Assembly: GCA_947446585.1 (NCBI GenBank)
Contig: CANFGZ010000004.1
Location: forward strand, 1 to 36,827
Length of the DNA: 36,827 nt
Direction of reading: 5' to 3'
Origin: Chitinophagaceae bacterium
GTDB taxonomy: Bacteria; Bacteroidota; Bacteroidia; Chitinophagales; Chitinophagaceae
Made by a program: the position numbers and the translations under genes
Shown: positions 1-8,497 of the stretch, piece by piece
How the letters are laid out: each line of letters begins with the position of its first letter
Position numbering within the stretch: position 1 is the first letter of the stretch
Notes under the pieces: model-generated
Seen by the model: the letters and a program-made list of their open reading frames with translations, nothing else
What the model was told of the DNA's origin: nothing
Databases searched by the model: none

Positions 1-699
1 GATTTTCTTTCCGGATTTTTCAATGAGACGATCAAAATACATTTGCATCCATGGCGGAATACCGCTTATGAGCGTCATATTCTCATTAATAGTTTCTTCT
101 ACAATTTTATCCAATTTTGTTTCCCAATCTTCGACACAGTTTGTTTCGAAGGAAGGCAATTGGTTGGCTCGTAAATATTTTGGTATATGGTGATTCACAA
201 TTCCACTTAATCTGCCAGTAGGAATACCCCCCACTCTTTCCAATACCGGAGATCCACTTAAAAATATCAGCTTACCATTGGCGAATTCTGTATTTCCAGA
301 TTCTGCCATGTAACAAAGCAAGGCATTGCGAGCAGTATTGATGTGATTGGGTATAGATTCTTTAGTAATTGGAATGTATTTAACGCCGCTTGTTGTTCCG
401 CTTGTTTTAGCTAAATAAATGGGGCGGCCTTTCCATAAAACATTTTGCTTACCCTCTTTTATTTTTTCTATATAAGACTTAAATCCTTCGTAATCACGAA
501 TAGGAACTTGCTTTACAAAATCTTCGTGTGATTGAATATTATTTAAATGATGATCTTTTCCGAAATCAGTTTTAATAGCAGCCTTTATTAAATTCAAAAA
601 GGTTGATTTCTGATCAGCCACAGAACTGAGCATTCCCTTCTTAATCTGCCGATGTATATAGTGAGCAAAAGGTTTTGCCAGTATTGATTTAATCTTCAT
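1..699 (-). CDS. GH3 auxin-responsive-promoter family protein (acyl-adenylate/acyl-amido synthetase-like), C-terminus cut by window edge
   Basis: The minus strand reads open from an ATG at 699 to position 1 (233 codons): MKIKSILAKPFAHYIHRQIKKGML...; ATP-binding-like motif AKTSGTTSGVKYIPIT; ...LISGIPPWMQMYFDRLIEKSGKK. It is absent from the ORF track because its stop lies outside the window. Confidence 0.85.
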   Translation of the reverse strand, partial: MKIKSILAKPFAHYIHRQIKKGMLSSVADQKSTFLNLIKAAIKTDFGKDHHLNNIQSHEDFVKQVPIRDYEGFKSYIEKIKEGKQNVLWKGRPIYLAKTSGTTSGVKYIPITKESIPNHINTARNALLCYMAESGNTEFANGKLIFLSGSPVLERVGGIPTGRLSGIVNHHIPKYLRANQLPSFETNCVEDWETKLDKIVEETINENMTLISGIPPWMQMYFDRLIEKSGKKI

Positions 700-802
700 T
701 TAATTAGTAGAGTATGCTACAAAGGTAGAGATTATATTGTTTATTCGTTGAGTTGTTGAGTTGGGTTTAAGTCAGCGTCTTGAGGTTTAATTTTCAAACT
801 TA

Positions 803-867
803 AACGTTGAACGTTAAACCTTGAACCTTAAACTTTAAAGATTAAACCTTAAACTCAATCACTCAAC
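803..867. repeat. Seven tandem heptamers (803-851), then two reverse-complement octamers (852-867)
   Basis: AACGTTG AACGTTA AACCTTG AACCTTA AACTTTA AAGATTA AACCTTA, then AACTCAAT CACTCAAC. Forward octamers GTTGAGTT x2 lie at 747-762. Confidence 0.8.
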
Positions 868-886
868 AATTTCTTACCTTCGCCCC

Positions 887-2155
887 ATGTCAAAAACCGT
901 CGCTTTACATACATTGGGATGCAAGCTGAATTTCAGCGAAACAACTGCCATTGGACGGTTACTAGAGAATGATGGATTTGAGAAGCGCGATTTTGATGAA
1001 GTAGCCGATTTATATGTAATCAATACTTGCTCAGTCACCGATAATGCAGACAAAGAATGCAGACAATTGGTAAGGCGAATACAGAAAAAAGCACCTGAAG
1101 CGTTGGTAGTCATTACGGGTTGCTATGCTCAGTTAAAGCCAACTGAAATTGCTGCTATACCAGGAGTGAATTTAGTATTGGGAGCAGCAGAAAAATTCAA
1201 TATTACCTCTCATTTAAAAGAACTTACTAAAAACGATTCGGGTAAAATTTGCAGTTGTGATATTGAAGATGTGAATGTTTTTGTTCCATCACATTCCTTA
1301 AAAGAACGCACACGTATTTTTCTTAAAGTACAAGATGGATGTGATTACAATTGCAGCTTCTGTACTATTCCGCTCGCAAGAGGAAAAAGCAGAAGTGAAA
1401 GCATTAACAATGTGCTAGAAAATGTGAAAGAAATAGCTACGGGTGGAGCAAAGGAAATTGTGCTTACTGGAATAAACTTAGGAGATTTTGGAAAAGGATT
1501 TACTGGAGGGAAAAAAAACGAAGAGAATTTTTATGATTTAATGGTTGCCCTTGATCAACAATCATCCATTGAAAGATTCAGGATATCTTCTATAGAACCT
1601 AATCTACTGAGCAATGAAATGATTGAGCTCGTAAGTGCCAGTAAAAAATTCATGCCTCATTTTCATATTCCGCTGCAAAGTGGAAATAATAAAACGTTGG
1701 CTGAAATGCGTAGAAGATACAAAAGGGAGTTATATGCAGAAAAAGTTAGCCTCATTAAATCATTGATGCCCCACGCTTGTATAGGGGTAGATGTGATTGT
1801 AGGCTTTCCTGGAGAAACGGATGAAGACTTTAAAGAAACAGCTCGATTTATAGAATCGATGGATATCTCCTATTTGCATGTATTTACTTATTCAGAAAGA
1901 GACAATACGCATGCACTTGAATTGCATCCTATCGTTCCAATGCAAATACGTCATGAAAGAAATAAAATATTGCGCAATTTGAGTTATGCCAAAATGCAAT
2001 CTTTTACCCAACAGCATATCGGACAAACGCGAAAAGTGTTATTCGAAAGCGTTAATAAGAATGGAATGATGGAAGGATACAGCGACAACTACATCAAGAT
2101 TACGGCGCCTTATAAGAAAGAATGGGAGAATGAAGTATTGGAATGGGTGATATAG
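887..2155 (+). CDS. mtaB: tRNA (N6-L-threonylcarbamoyladenosine(37)-C2)-methylthiotransferase MtaB
   Basis: 422 aa. N-terminal UPF0004-type VALHTLGCKLNFSET, radical-SAM CxxxCxxC in DGCDYNCSFCTIPLARGKSRS, MTTase motifs GINLGDFG and HIPLQSGNNKTLAEMRRRY. Confidence 0.93.
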   Translation: MSKTVALHTLGCKLNFSETTAIGRLLENDGFEKRDFDEVADLYVINTCSVTDNADKECRQLVRRIQKKAPEALVVITGCYAQLKPTEIAAIPGVNLVLGAAEKFNITSHLKELTKNDSGKICSCDIEDVNVFVPSHSLKERTRIFLKVQDGCDYNCSFCTIPLARGKSRSESINNVLENVKEIATGGAKEIVLTGINLGDFGKGFTGGKKNEENFYDLMVALDQQSSIERFRISSIEPNLLSNEMIELVSASKKFMPHFHIPLQSGNNKTLAEMRRRYKRELYAEKVSLIKSLMPHACIGVDVIVGFPGETDEDFKETARFIESMDISYLHVFTYSERDNTHALELHPIVPMQIRHERNKILRNLSYAKMQSFTQQHIGQTRKVLFESVNKNGMMEGYSDNYIKITAPYKKEWENEVLEWVI

Positions 2156-2172
2156 TACTTATCGTTCAAGTC

Positions 2173-2190
2173 GTCTGCCTAATGGCAGAC
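2173..2190. terminator. Candidate hairpin between convergent mtaB and the PHP phosphatase gene
   Basis: GTCTGCC-taat-GGCAGAC, perfect 7-bp stem with 4-nt loop. No clear U-tract, so terminator function is uncertain. Confidence 0.45.
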
Positions 2191-2213
2191 TGGTTCAAAT
2201 CGTTCAACGTGTT

Positions 2214-2241
2214 AAACCCTAAACCTTAAACCTTGAACCTT
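2214..2241. repeat. Four tandem heptamers ending on the stop codon of the PHP phosphatase gene
   Basis: AAACCCT AAACCTT AAACCTT GAACCTT; the stop codon of CDS 2241..2972 occupies 2243-2241. Confidence 0.75.
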
Positions 2242-2972
2242 TAAAAATTCCACTCTCTATGACCAAGGTGTTTTTCAAATAATTTTCTGTTGGAAGGATT
2301 TGTGAGGGCAGCGAGATGACGATCATGATGAAGATCGGTGCCTATGTAGGAGATTAAATCATTTTTTAATAAATATTCAGACACTTTTGCGGCTTCTTTA
2401 CCGTAGTATCCTGTAAGAGATAATATATTTAATTGAAGAGAGAATCCCAACTCAACCAATCGATGAAATGCTTTGTTATTCCCGTAATAATAAGGATACC
2501 TTTCGGGGTGTGCTAAAATTGGCTTATACCCTGCTGTAATAATAGCGAATGAAAACAATCCTGGATCATCGGGCATAGAAGCATAAGAAAATTCCGTGAG
2601 TACAATATTATCTTTTATAGTCAGAAGCTTTTCTTCTTTGCGAAGCAATTCTAGGAAATAACTATCCATCATATATTCGGCAGCAGCCGTTACATCAAAA
2701 GTTATCTCTTGTTTTTTCAATTCATTTTTTAATAATGATAATGCTTTATTGATTGTAGTTGAATCGTTTCGGTATAAATCTGAAATAATATGAGGAGTAG
2801 CCACTGATTTTGTAATGCCTAATTCCATCAACCCTTTAATAAGCGTAATAGAAGTCTCTAGATCAGGAGATCCGTCATCTATACCGGGAAGAATATGAGA
2901 ATGAATGTCATTGGCTATGGGGAAATAGCTACAATCTTCAGCATATTTTTTTTTAGAAAATATTGAAAGCAT
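2241..2972 (-). CDS. PHP-type tyrosine-protein phosphatase (CpsB/CapC/YwqE-like)
   Basis: DIHSHILPGIDDGSPDLETSI, TPHI, ILAHPERYPYY and GTDLHHDRH metal-ligand motifs of the CpsB/CapC family. Confidence 0.9.
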   Translation of the reverse strand: MLSIFSKKKYAEDCSYFPIANDIHSHILPGIDDGSPDLETSITLIKGLMELGITKSVATPHIISDLYRNDSTTINKALSLLKNELKKQEITFDVTAAAEYMMDSYFLELLRKEEKLLTIKDNIVLTEFSYASMPDDPGLFSFAIITAGYKPILAHPERYPYYYGNNKAFHRLVELGFSLQLNILSLTGYYGKEAAKVSEYLLKNDLISYIGTDLHHDRHLAALTNPSNRKLFEKHLGHREWNF

Positions 2973-3756
2973 TTATAAAGAATAGGTTATTGCGATTGAA
3001 GTAAGCACTTGCTTTTTGATATTGATGCAACTTACTCAGAGGCTTAAAAATAGAAACAATAAAAGGGAAAGGAATATTATTGGTTTTCATCGCCAGGTAA
3101 TCTCTTCGATTGGCTCTTATGCGCATTCTTAAATCGTTGTTGCTTTGTCCGCCTCTTCTCATTTTTACAATGAGCTTTGGAAGATAGCATGCACTTGCTT
3201 TAAACTTATACAAATACCTCGACATCAATTCATAATCTGCTGCAGAATAATAGTGATTTTCGTAGCCTCCAAACTTTTTAAAAAGATCAGATTTGAAATA
3301 AAAGGTAGGATGAGCAGGCATCCAACCGATATTGAATAAAGAACGTTTAAACTCTCTGCCCTTCCATATTCTATATACTTCTTGAGTATTTTCTTGTTCT
3401 ACATATTCAAGATCTCCATACACGCAATCAACATGATTATTTTCAAAAGATGCTACAATAGATGCAATCACATCATTTGTATCGAGCATATCATCGCTAT
3501 TCAAAATACCAATCACGTCACCCGTAGCCATCGCCATACCCTTATTGATGGCATCGTACATTCCTTTGTCTGTTTCGGAAATCCAACTAGCAATAGTTGA
3601 TTCGTATTTTTTAATAATGGAAACTGTCCCGTCTGTAGATTTGCCATCTATGATAATGTGTTCAATATCCTGATGGGTTTGATTGGCAATAGAAAGTATG
3701 CAATCTTCCAGATATTTCTCCGAATTGTATGTGGCTGTAATGATGGTTACTTTCAT
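2953..3756 (-). CDS. Glycosyltransferase family 2 (WcaE-like)
   Basis: MKVTIITATYNSEKYLEDCILSIANQTHQDIEHIIIDGKSTDGT, DKGMYDAINKGMAMATGDVIGILNSDD. Confidence 0.92.
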   Translation of the reverse strand: MKVTIITATYNSEKYLEDCILSIANQTHQDIEHIIIDGKSTDGTVSIIKKYESTIASWISETDKGMYDAINKGMAMATGDVIGILNSDDMLDTNDVIASIVASFENNHVDCVYGDLEYVEQENTQEVYRIWKGREFKRSLFNIGWMPAHPTFYFKSDLFKKFGGYENHYYSAADYELMSRYLYKFKASACYLPKLIVKMRRGGQSNNDLRMRIRANRRDYLAMKTNNIPFPFIVSIFKPLSKLHQYQKASAYFNRNNLFFINAFNIF

Positions 3757-3892
3757 CGAAAAAAATTGGATAGTTCGAATAATGCATCATCAATTTAGTT
3801 AAAATTTGTTAAAAAAACACACCGCCAGAAATAAATAATAAATAGTTCATATAGTCAAAATAGAGGAATCTGTTAAATATTATCATTAAATA

Positions 3893-4441
3893 CTATACAG
3901 ATAGTACTCTATCTCTTATTTTTACAGCTGGATTGCCACTATATATCCCAAAAGCATCCAATGAAGAAGTTGCGACCGACCCAACTGAAAGTACCGCATG
4001 AGATTTTATGGTAACTCCCCCGCAAATGGTCGTTTTAGCACCTACCCATGCTCCTTCTTCGATCAAAATGGGCTTTACCATTAAATCGAAGCTTGTTTTT
4101 TTGTAATCATGGTTTCCACATAATAAAAGCGCTCCTTGTGAAATACAAACATTGTCGCCAATAGTTACTGTAGCCAAATTATCAATCCAAACTTGTTCCC
4201 CTATCCAAACATGATTGCCAATTTCCAATAACCAGGGGTATTTAATATTCACATGTGGTTTTATTACTACGCCTTTCCCTATTCTAGCCCCAAATAATTT
4301 CAATAGAAACGTTTTAATAATATAAATAGGAAACAAACCAGATTGAAAGACTATCAGGTTTACATAATACCAAATCAATTTCTTGAGTACGTTGCCAGAA
4401 TGGTATTCTTTATTATTGTATGTAGACAAATCCACTTTCAT
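3893..4441 (-). CDS. wcaF: WcaF-type hexapeptide acetyltransferase
   Basis: Left-handed beta-helix repeats (IGNHVWIGEQVWIDNLATVTIGDNVCISQGALLLCGNHDY) with the WcaF-like N-terminus and GNPAVKIRDR end. Confidence 0.85.
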   Translation of the reverse strand: MKVDLSTYNNKEYHSGNVLKKLIWYYVNLIVFQSGLFPIYIIKTFLLKLFGARIGKGVVIKPHVNIKYPWLLEIGNHVWIGEQVWIDNLATVTIGDNVCISQGALLLCGNHDYKKTSFDLMVKPILIEEGAWVGAKTTICGGVTIKSHAVLSVGSVATSSLDAFGIYSGNPAVKIRDRVLSV

Positions 4442-4502
4442 TGTAAGATATTTAATTGAAACTTATTTAAAATAGTAATAACCTACCAATAGGTATAAAC
4501 AA

Positions 4503-5060
4503 TTATACTTCTGACTGATTAGTATGTTTGGAATTTCTATCAAAAAAATACATCATGATAAAAATAACTAAGTAAGCAAATATATTAAACCAAGTATGAT
4601 GATCGAGTCCTAATGGCATTGGCCATCCTTTATTGATTGCTACTAAAAATAACCCAATGCGAGTGGTGTTGATTACCCACAACATCAACAACCCTCCCAA
4701 TAACCAAAGTAGCTTTTTAACTAGAGGATTGGTAATTGCAATTACAAAAGCTGCCCAAAAACTCATCACCCCATATCCTGCACAACTATAAGAAACAAAT
4801 ACACCTTTGGCATTGACTACTTTTAATAAAAATCCTGGTAAAATTTCTGTTTGATATCCAAACAATGCAGCAATATAAGTTGCGCCGTAAACAAGAGAGT
4901 GTCTTAGCCAACTTACATAATCAACATACTTTTCAATGAATGGAATATAATATCCTCCAGGAGTAGCCAGGCCACTTAGAAACTTTGTTCCATAATAGAA
5001 GGCAAGGAAAAGGACTAAAAATTTTAAGAGGAAGGTATAAAATGGATTAGTGAATTTCAT
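4503..5060 (-). CDS. Exosortase/archaeosortase family protein
   Basis: 185 aa, multiple hydrophobic segments. Conserved Cys/Arg/His triad contexts: VSYSCAGYGVMSFW, WVINTTRIGLF, LDHHTWFNIFAY. Confidence 0.85.
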   Translation of the reverse strand: MKFTNPFYTFLLKFLVLFLAFYYGTKFLSGLATPGGYYIPFIEKYVDYVSWLRHSLVYGATYIAALFGYQTEILPGFLLKVVNAKGVFVSYSCAGYGVMSFWAAFVIAITNPLVKKLLWLLGGLLMLWVINTTRIGLFLVAINKGWPMPLGLDHHTWFNIFAYLVIFIMMYFFDRNSKHTNQSEV

Positions 5061-5072
5061 AGATTGAATACT

Positions 5073-5104
5073 GTTGAGACGTTGAGGCGTTTAGTTGTTG
5101 AGAT
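5073..5104. repeat. Octamer array, 4 units of GTTKAGNY
   Basis: gttgagac gttgaggc gtttagtt gttgagat, in register, just upstream of the exosortase start codon. Confidence 0.75.
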
Positions 5105-5325
5105 AAAAAACCAACCATCAAAATCATATTGCATATAGGTTCTTTTTTAAAAACAATCTTTAATTAAAATTATTATTCAACTTTTGTCTTGACACACGAG
5201 ACGTTCAAAGTTCAACGTTATATTTATTTGAAAGTTAATGATTAATGGAAAATAGAAATTATAAAATAGTATTCAACATTGAACGATTTAAAATCCGTTG
5301 AAACTTATTCGTTGAACATTAAAAC

Positions 5326-6447
5326 TTACACGACACTCCCCCACATCACGTTGTAATCCTGCTTCAACTTTTCCCTATCAATTGCCTTAGCAGCGTATTC
5401 GCCTGCACCAAGAACCCAATGTTGGTAATCATCGTTGTTCATATTTGCAAAAAACTCAATCGCATTTTGCAATTCATTTGTTTCCGGATTAACATTTAAA
5501 CCAGCGTGATGATGTTTTAAATTCAGCCAAGGAGTTCCAAAAGAAGTAATAACAGGCTTTCCTACAGACAGTGCTTCATAAATAGAGTGCCCAAAATTTT
5601 CGCTTTTACTTGGTAGTATGGCAATATGTGACCTTTCAAGAAATGGCGTCATTTCTGTTGGCTCCACTTCTCCATGATACACTACGTTTATATTAGAAGG
5701 CAATTGTTTGATTTGTTGCAAACACTCCTCCCAATAGGAATGATCTTTGATAGCGCCACAAATATGGTATTCGATGTGTGCACTAGAATGTTGTAAAGAT
5801 TTTAATACTAATAAATAATTCTTCATTGGGCTAATCAATGCAATACTCACCATAGAAAGCGAGTGCGCATTTTTTTGTAATGGAGCACTTGTAATGAGTT
5901 TGTTGGGGAAATTTCCTGCTATTATTATTCTAGCTGTTATTCCCATTTGATACTTGACGTATTGCTCTTCTATTTCATCTGTTACATGAAAGAAAGTATT
6001 TTTTTGAATATTAAGCAGATTTAATAACGATAGATATAATTTCTTCTTCCATTTCTTTTGCGATAGTGCTCCGGGGTGCATCATGCCTCTTACTGAAAGA
6101 ATCTTTTTGGGAGCTTTACAAAACAACAAAGGAATGATGTTGAATTTTAGCGAATAAATACCCACAATATAAAGTACATCAGGAGCATTGTCTTTCATTA
6201 AACTACGAATAGAAGAAAGCGTGTTCCATTTGCTAGTATACCAAACTGATGTATTGTCATTGTATTTCACCCATTGATCAATAGCTACATCTGTGAGCAC
6301 TGTTCCATCCACATCATTGTTGCTACATAGTATTTGATAAGATATATTTTCATAGTATTGATTCACCATATTAACCAATGACTGAACAGGGCCTCCTGCT
6401 CTAAATGCAGGAGCAAACCAAGGTGTTATAATGAATACTTTTATCAA
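5326..6447 (-). CDS. Glycosyltransferase family 4
   Basis: FIITPWFAPAFRAGGPVQSLVNM N-terminus; C-terminal ILPSKSENFGHSIYEALSVGKPVITSFGTPW. 4-bp overlap with the upstream gene. Confidence 0.9.
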   Translation of the reverse strand: MIKVFIITPWFAPAFRAGGPVQSLVNMVNQYYENISYQILCSNNDVDGTVLTDVAIDQWVKYNDNTSVWYTSKWNTLSSIRSLMKDNAPDVLYIVGIYSLKFNIIPLLFCKAPKKILSVRGMMHPGALSQKKWKKKLYLSLLNLLNIQKNTFFHVTDEIEEQYVKYQMGITARIIIAGNFPNKLITSAPLQKNAHSLSMVSIALISPMKNYLLVLKSLQHSSAHIEYHICGAIKDHSYWEECLQQIKQLPSNINVVYHGEVEPTEMTPFLERSHIAILPSKSENFGHSIYEALSVGKPVITSFGTPWLNLKHHHAGLNVNPETNELQNAIEFFANMNNDDYQHWVLGAGEYAAKAIDREKLKQDYNVMWGSVV

Positions 6448-7808
6448 GCCGTTTCGTATTTTTTATAAAAGGTGCTTTTCCAAATGATATGAATTAATAA
6501 AATCAGAAAGACAGATTTTATCAAATGACCTAAAATAGTTTGCAATTCACAATCTGGACGTATGGGATAATAAAAAACCAAGGGGGTGAATAATAAAATC
6601 ATGGGAAAATTCTTACTGTATTTCAAAAAGGAATTTAATACAAAAGAATACAAATATCCTAGTGCAAACATAAACACTACACCCCCAAAAATGCCAAAAT
6701 TTAAATAGGCATCGGATAAAGAGCCCAAAGCCATTGAAGTGCCAGATCTTAAATTAATTCCAGAATATTTAGTGAATATTTTTTTGTCTCCAGCTCTTAA
6801 TTTGTCTTTATATAATAAGCGAGGGAAAATAGCTGATTGAATTAATTGATACATTTCAGTTCCATTCTCGAAAGGGATGACGTTTGGCACTCTATTCATA
6901 ACGTTTGTTAAAATAAAGCCTTGATTGATACGAGTATTATTTTCAGCTAATCTTTTGAAATTAAAAAATCCTCCCTTTTGATTGCCCTTGTCATATACTT
7001 CTTGAAACGTTTCTACATTACCCTCTTCTCCAATTTTTAATGCTGAACGATAATCAGCTTTTGTCAATTGTATTATGATTGCTAAAATAAAAAACACAAA
7101 AATTACACCAAACTTGATTAATACAGATGGTTTTATTTTAATTGCATATACAGAAGCTAGCATAATAAGCCAGGTTAGTAAATCATGGAACATGCCTTCA
7201 CCAAGTGAACTAAATATAATAGAAGAAACCACTAAGATAATGGCTGATAATTTTAATTGCCTGCTACCAAATAGGATCATGAAGACTCCTACGAATTTCA
7301 ATCCTCCTAACAAATAGAAAACAAAAGCTAATTCGGAAGAGAAGAAACCTGCAATGATACTTGCGGAGAACCCAATTCCAATGAAAAAATAAGAAAGACT
7401 GGGCCTACTATCTACAAAATCTCCAAGCCGTTTTTCATTAATCACTTCTCCTTTTAGTTTTCCAGCATTGATGTGCAGCCCTGCTATAAAAGCCAATACT
7501 GCCGGAATTGCGTAATTAAAATAATCGGCTTCAGGAATTTTCATTCTGTACATAAAATACGCGTATTCATCCAATCCATTATAAGCAAAAGTAGGGCCAA
7601 GTAAAAACTGAAGACACATAAAAGACCCAAGCAAATACCTGATTGGAATTGCGGCACCCACTACAAAAAAGAAACTCATAAATTGATATAGGATAATACA
7701 TACTGCAATAAAAGAATACCAACTTATTTCTAGAAAAAGTATTCTTATTACAAAAGCAATGATAAAATATATCGCCCATTCAAATTTGGGCAATTGGATA
7801 CTACGCAT
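6444..7808 (-). CDS. Polytopic membrane protein, Wzy-like O-antigen polymerase (possibly the exosortase-associated Wzy-like family)
   Basis: 454 aa with about 10 or more hydrophobic segments and a large soluble loop. Located in the polysaccharide locus, in tandem with a GT4 and an exosortase gene. Confidence 0.7.
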   Translation of the reverse strand: MRSIQLPKFEWAIYFIIAFVIRILFLEISWYSFIAVCIILYQFMSFFFVVGAAIPIRYLLGSFMCLQFLLGPTFAYNGLDEYAYFMYRMKIPEADYFNYAIPAVLAFIAGLHINAGKLKGEVINEKRLGDFVDSRPSLSYFFIGIGFSASIIAGFFSSELAFVFYLLGGLKFVGVFMILFGSRQLKLSAIILVVSSIIFSSLGEGMFHDLLTWLIMLASVYAIKIKPSVLIKFGVIFVFFILAIIIQLTKADYRSALKIGEEGNVETFQEVYDKGNQKGGFFNFKRLAENNTRINQGFILTNVMNRVPNVIPFENGTEMYQLIQSAIFPRLLYKDKLRAGDKKIFTKYSGINLRSGTSMALGSLSDAYLNFGIFGGVVFMFALGYLYSFVLNSFLKYSKNFPMILLFTPLVFYYPIRPDCELQTILGHLIKSVFLILLIHIIWKSTFYKKYETA

Positions 7809-7884
7809 ATAAGTAATTCAATATTATTTTGTTTTTTTTAAAAGCTTAGTATTATTGTGATGCATGCTTTTACTTTGTTACTTG

Positions 7885-8090
7885 TGCCTTTTTGGTTGTC
7901 CAAAAGAGCTTAGAATCAGCAATACTCGCTATTACGGAAAAGGCTTCTAAAACTTAACAAGTTGTTTTAAAATTGTGATTTTATTAATGCCTTTTTGCTT
8001 GTCCAAAAAAGCTTAAAATCAGCAATACCCGCTATTACGGAAAATGTTTCTAAATCTTAGCAAGTTGTTTTAAAATTGTGATTTTATTAA
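7885..8090. repeat. Two tandem copies of a 103-bp repeat (7885-7987, 7988-8090), with a partial third copy starting at 8091
   Basis: Both copies run TGCCTTTTTGsTTGTCCAAAA...TTTTAAAATTGTGATTTTATTAA, with about 8 mismatches over 103 bp by eye. About 22 bp recur at 8091. Confidence 0.85.
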
Positions 8091-8092
8091 TG

Positions 8093-8411
8093 CCTTTTTG
8101 CTTGTCCAAAAAGGCAAACAAAAAGGACCCCGCCATCGATTGCCAGCCCGATGGCGGCTGGTTCCTTGATTTAGCTTTAAAACATACCGTCAACTTGAAA
8201 TCAATTTGATTTTTTGTTTATTGGCGTTTTGCCTAGCACTCGACAACCTTGGTACAATGTTTATTATTGATACCGTTCGCTTGCCAGCATAACGAACAAA
8301 AAGCGAAGCCAATGAAGGTATGTGCGCCTGCCTGCTTTTTGGAGTGGTGACCGAAGGGCAATGCCTTAAGCGAACTTGATTTTTTGCGTCCTTTTTGATC
8401 AAGCAAAAAGG
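8093..8411. repeat. 319-bp segment bounded by 22-bp near-perfect inverted repeats (MITE-like candidate)
   Basis: Left end CCTTTTTGCTTGTCCAAAAAGG (8093-8114); right end CCTTTTTGATCAAGCAAAAAGG (8390-8411). The left end's reverse complement matches the right end at 20 of 22 positions. No obvious target-site duplication. Confidence 0.55.
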
Positions 8412-8497
8412 ACAAGGGCCACCGGCGGCCCAGGAGCCGAAAGCTTTTGCAAGTATTATTTGCGATTTTCGTCGATGTTGGCACTATAAACAACTAC

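Noticed and set aside
874-1113. Minus-strand ORF opposite mtaB
   Set aside because: Antisense shadow of a strongly supported gene; no domain.
3145-3600. Plus-strand ORFs 3145..3339 and 3382..3600
   Set aside because: Antisense to a clear GT2 gene; low-complexity peptides.
7075-7779. ORFs 7075..7317 (+) and 7579..7779 (-)
   Set aside because: Overlap the Wzy-like gene in other frames; no independent support.
7885-8114. Possible CRISPR array
   Set aside because: Repeats are 103 bp, directly adjacent, without unique spacers, and no cas genes are present.
8190-8493. ORFs 8190..8402 and 8233..8493 as genes
   Set aside because: Overlapping frames in the repeat/palindrome-rich gap with no recognisable domain; the predicted peptides follow the GC-rich repeat sequence.
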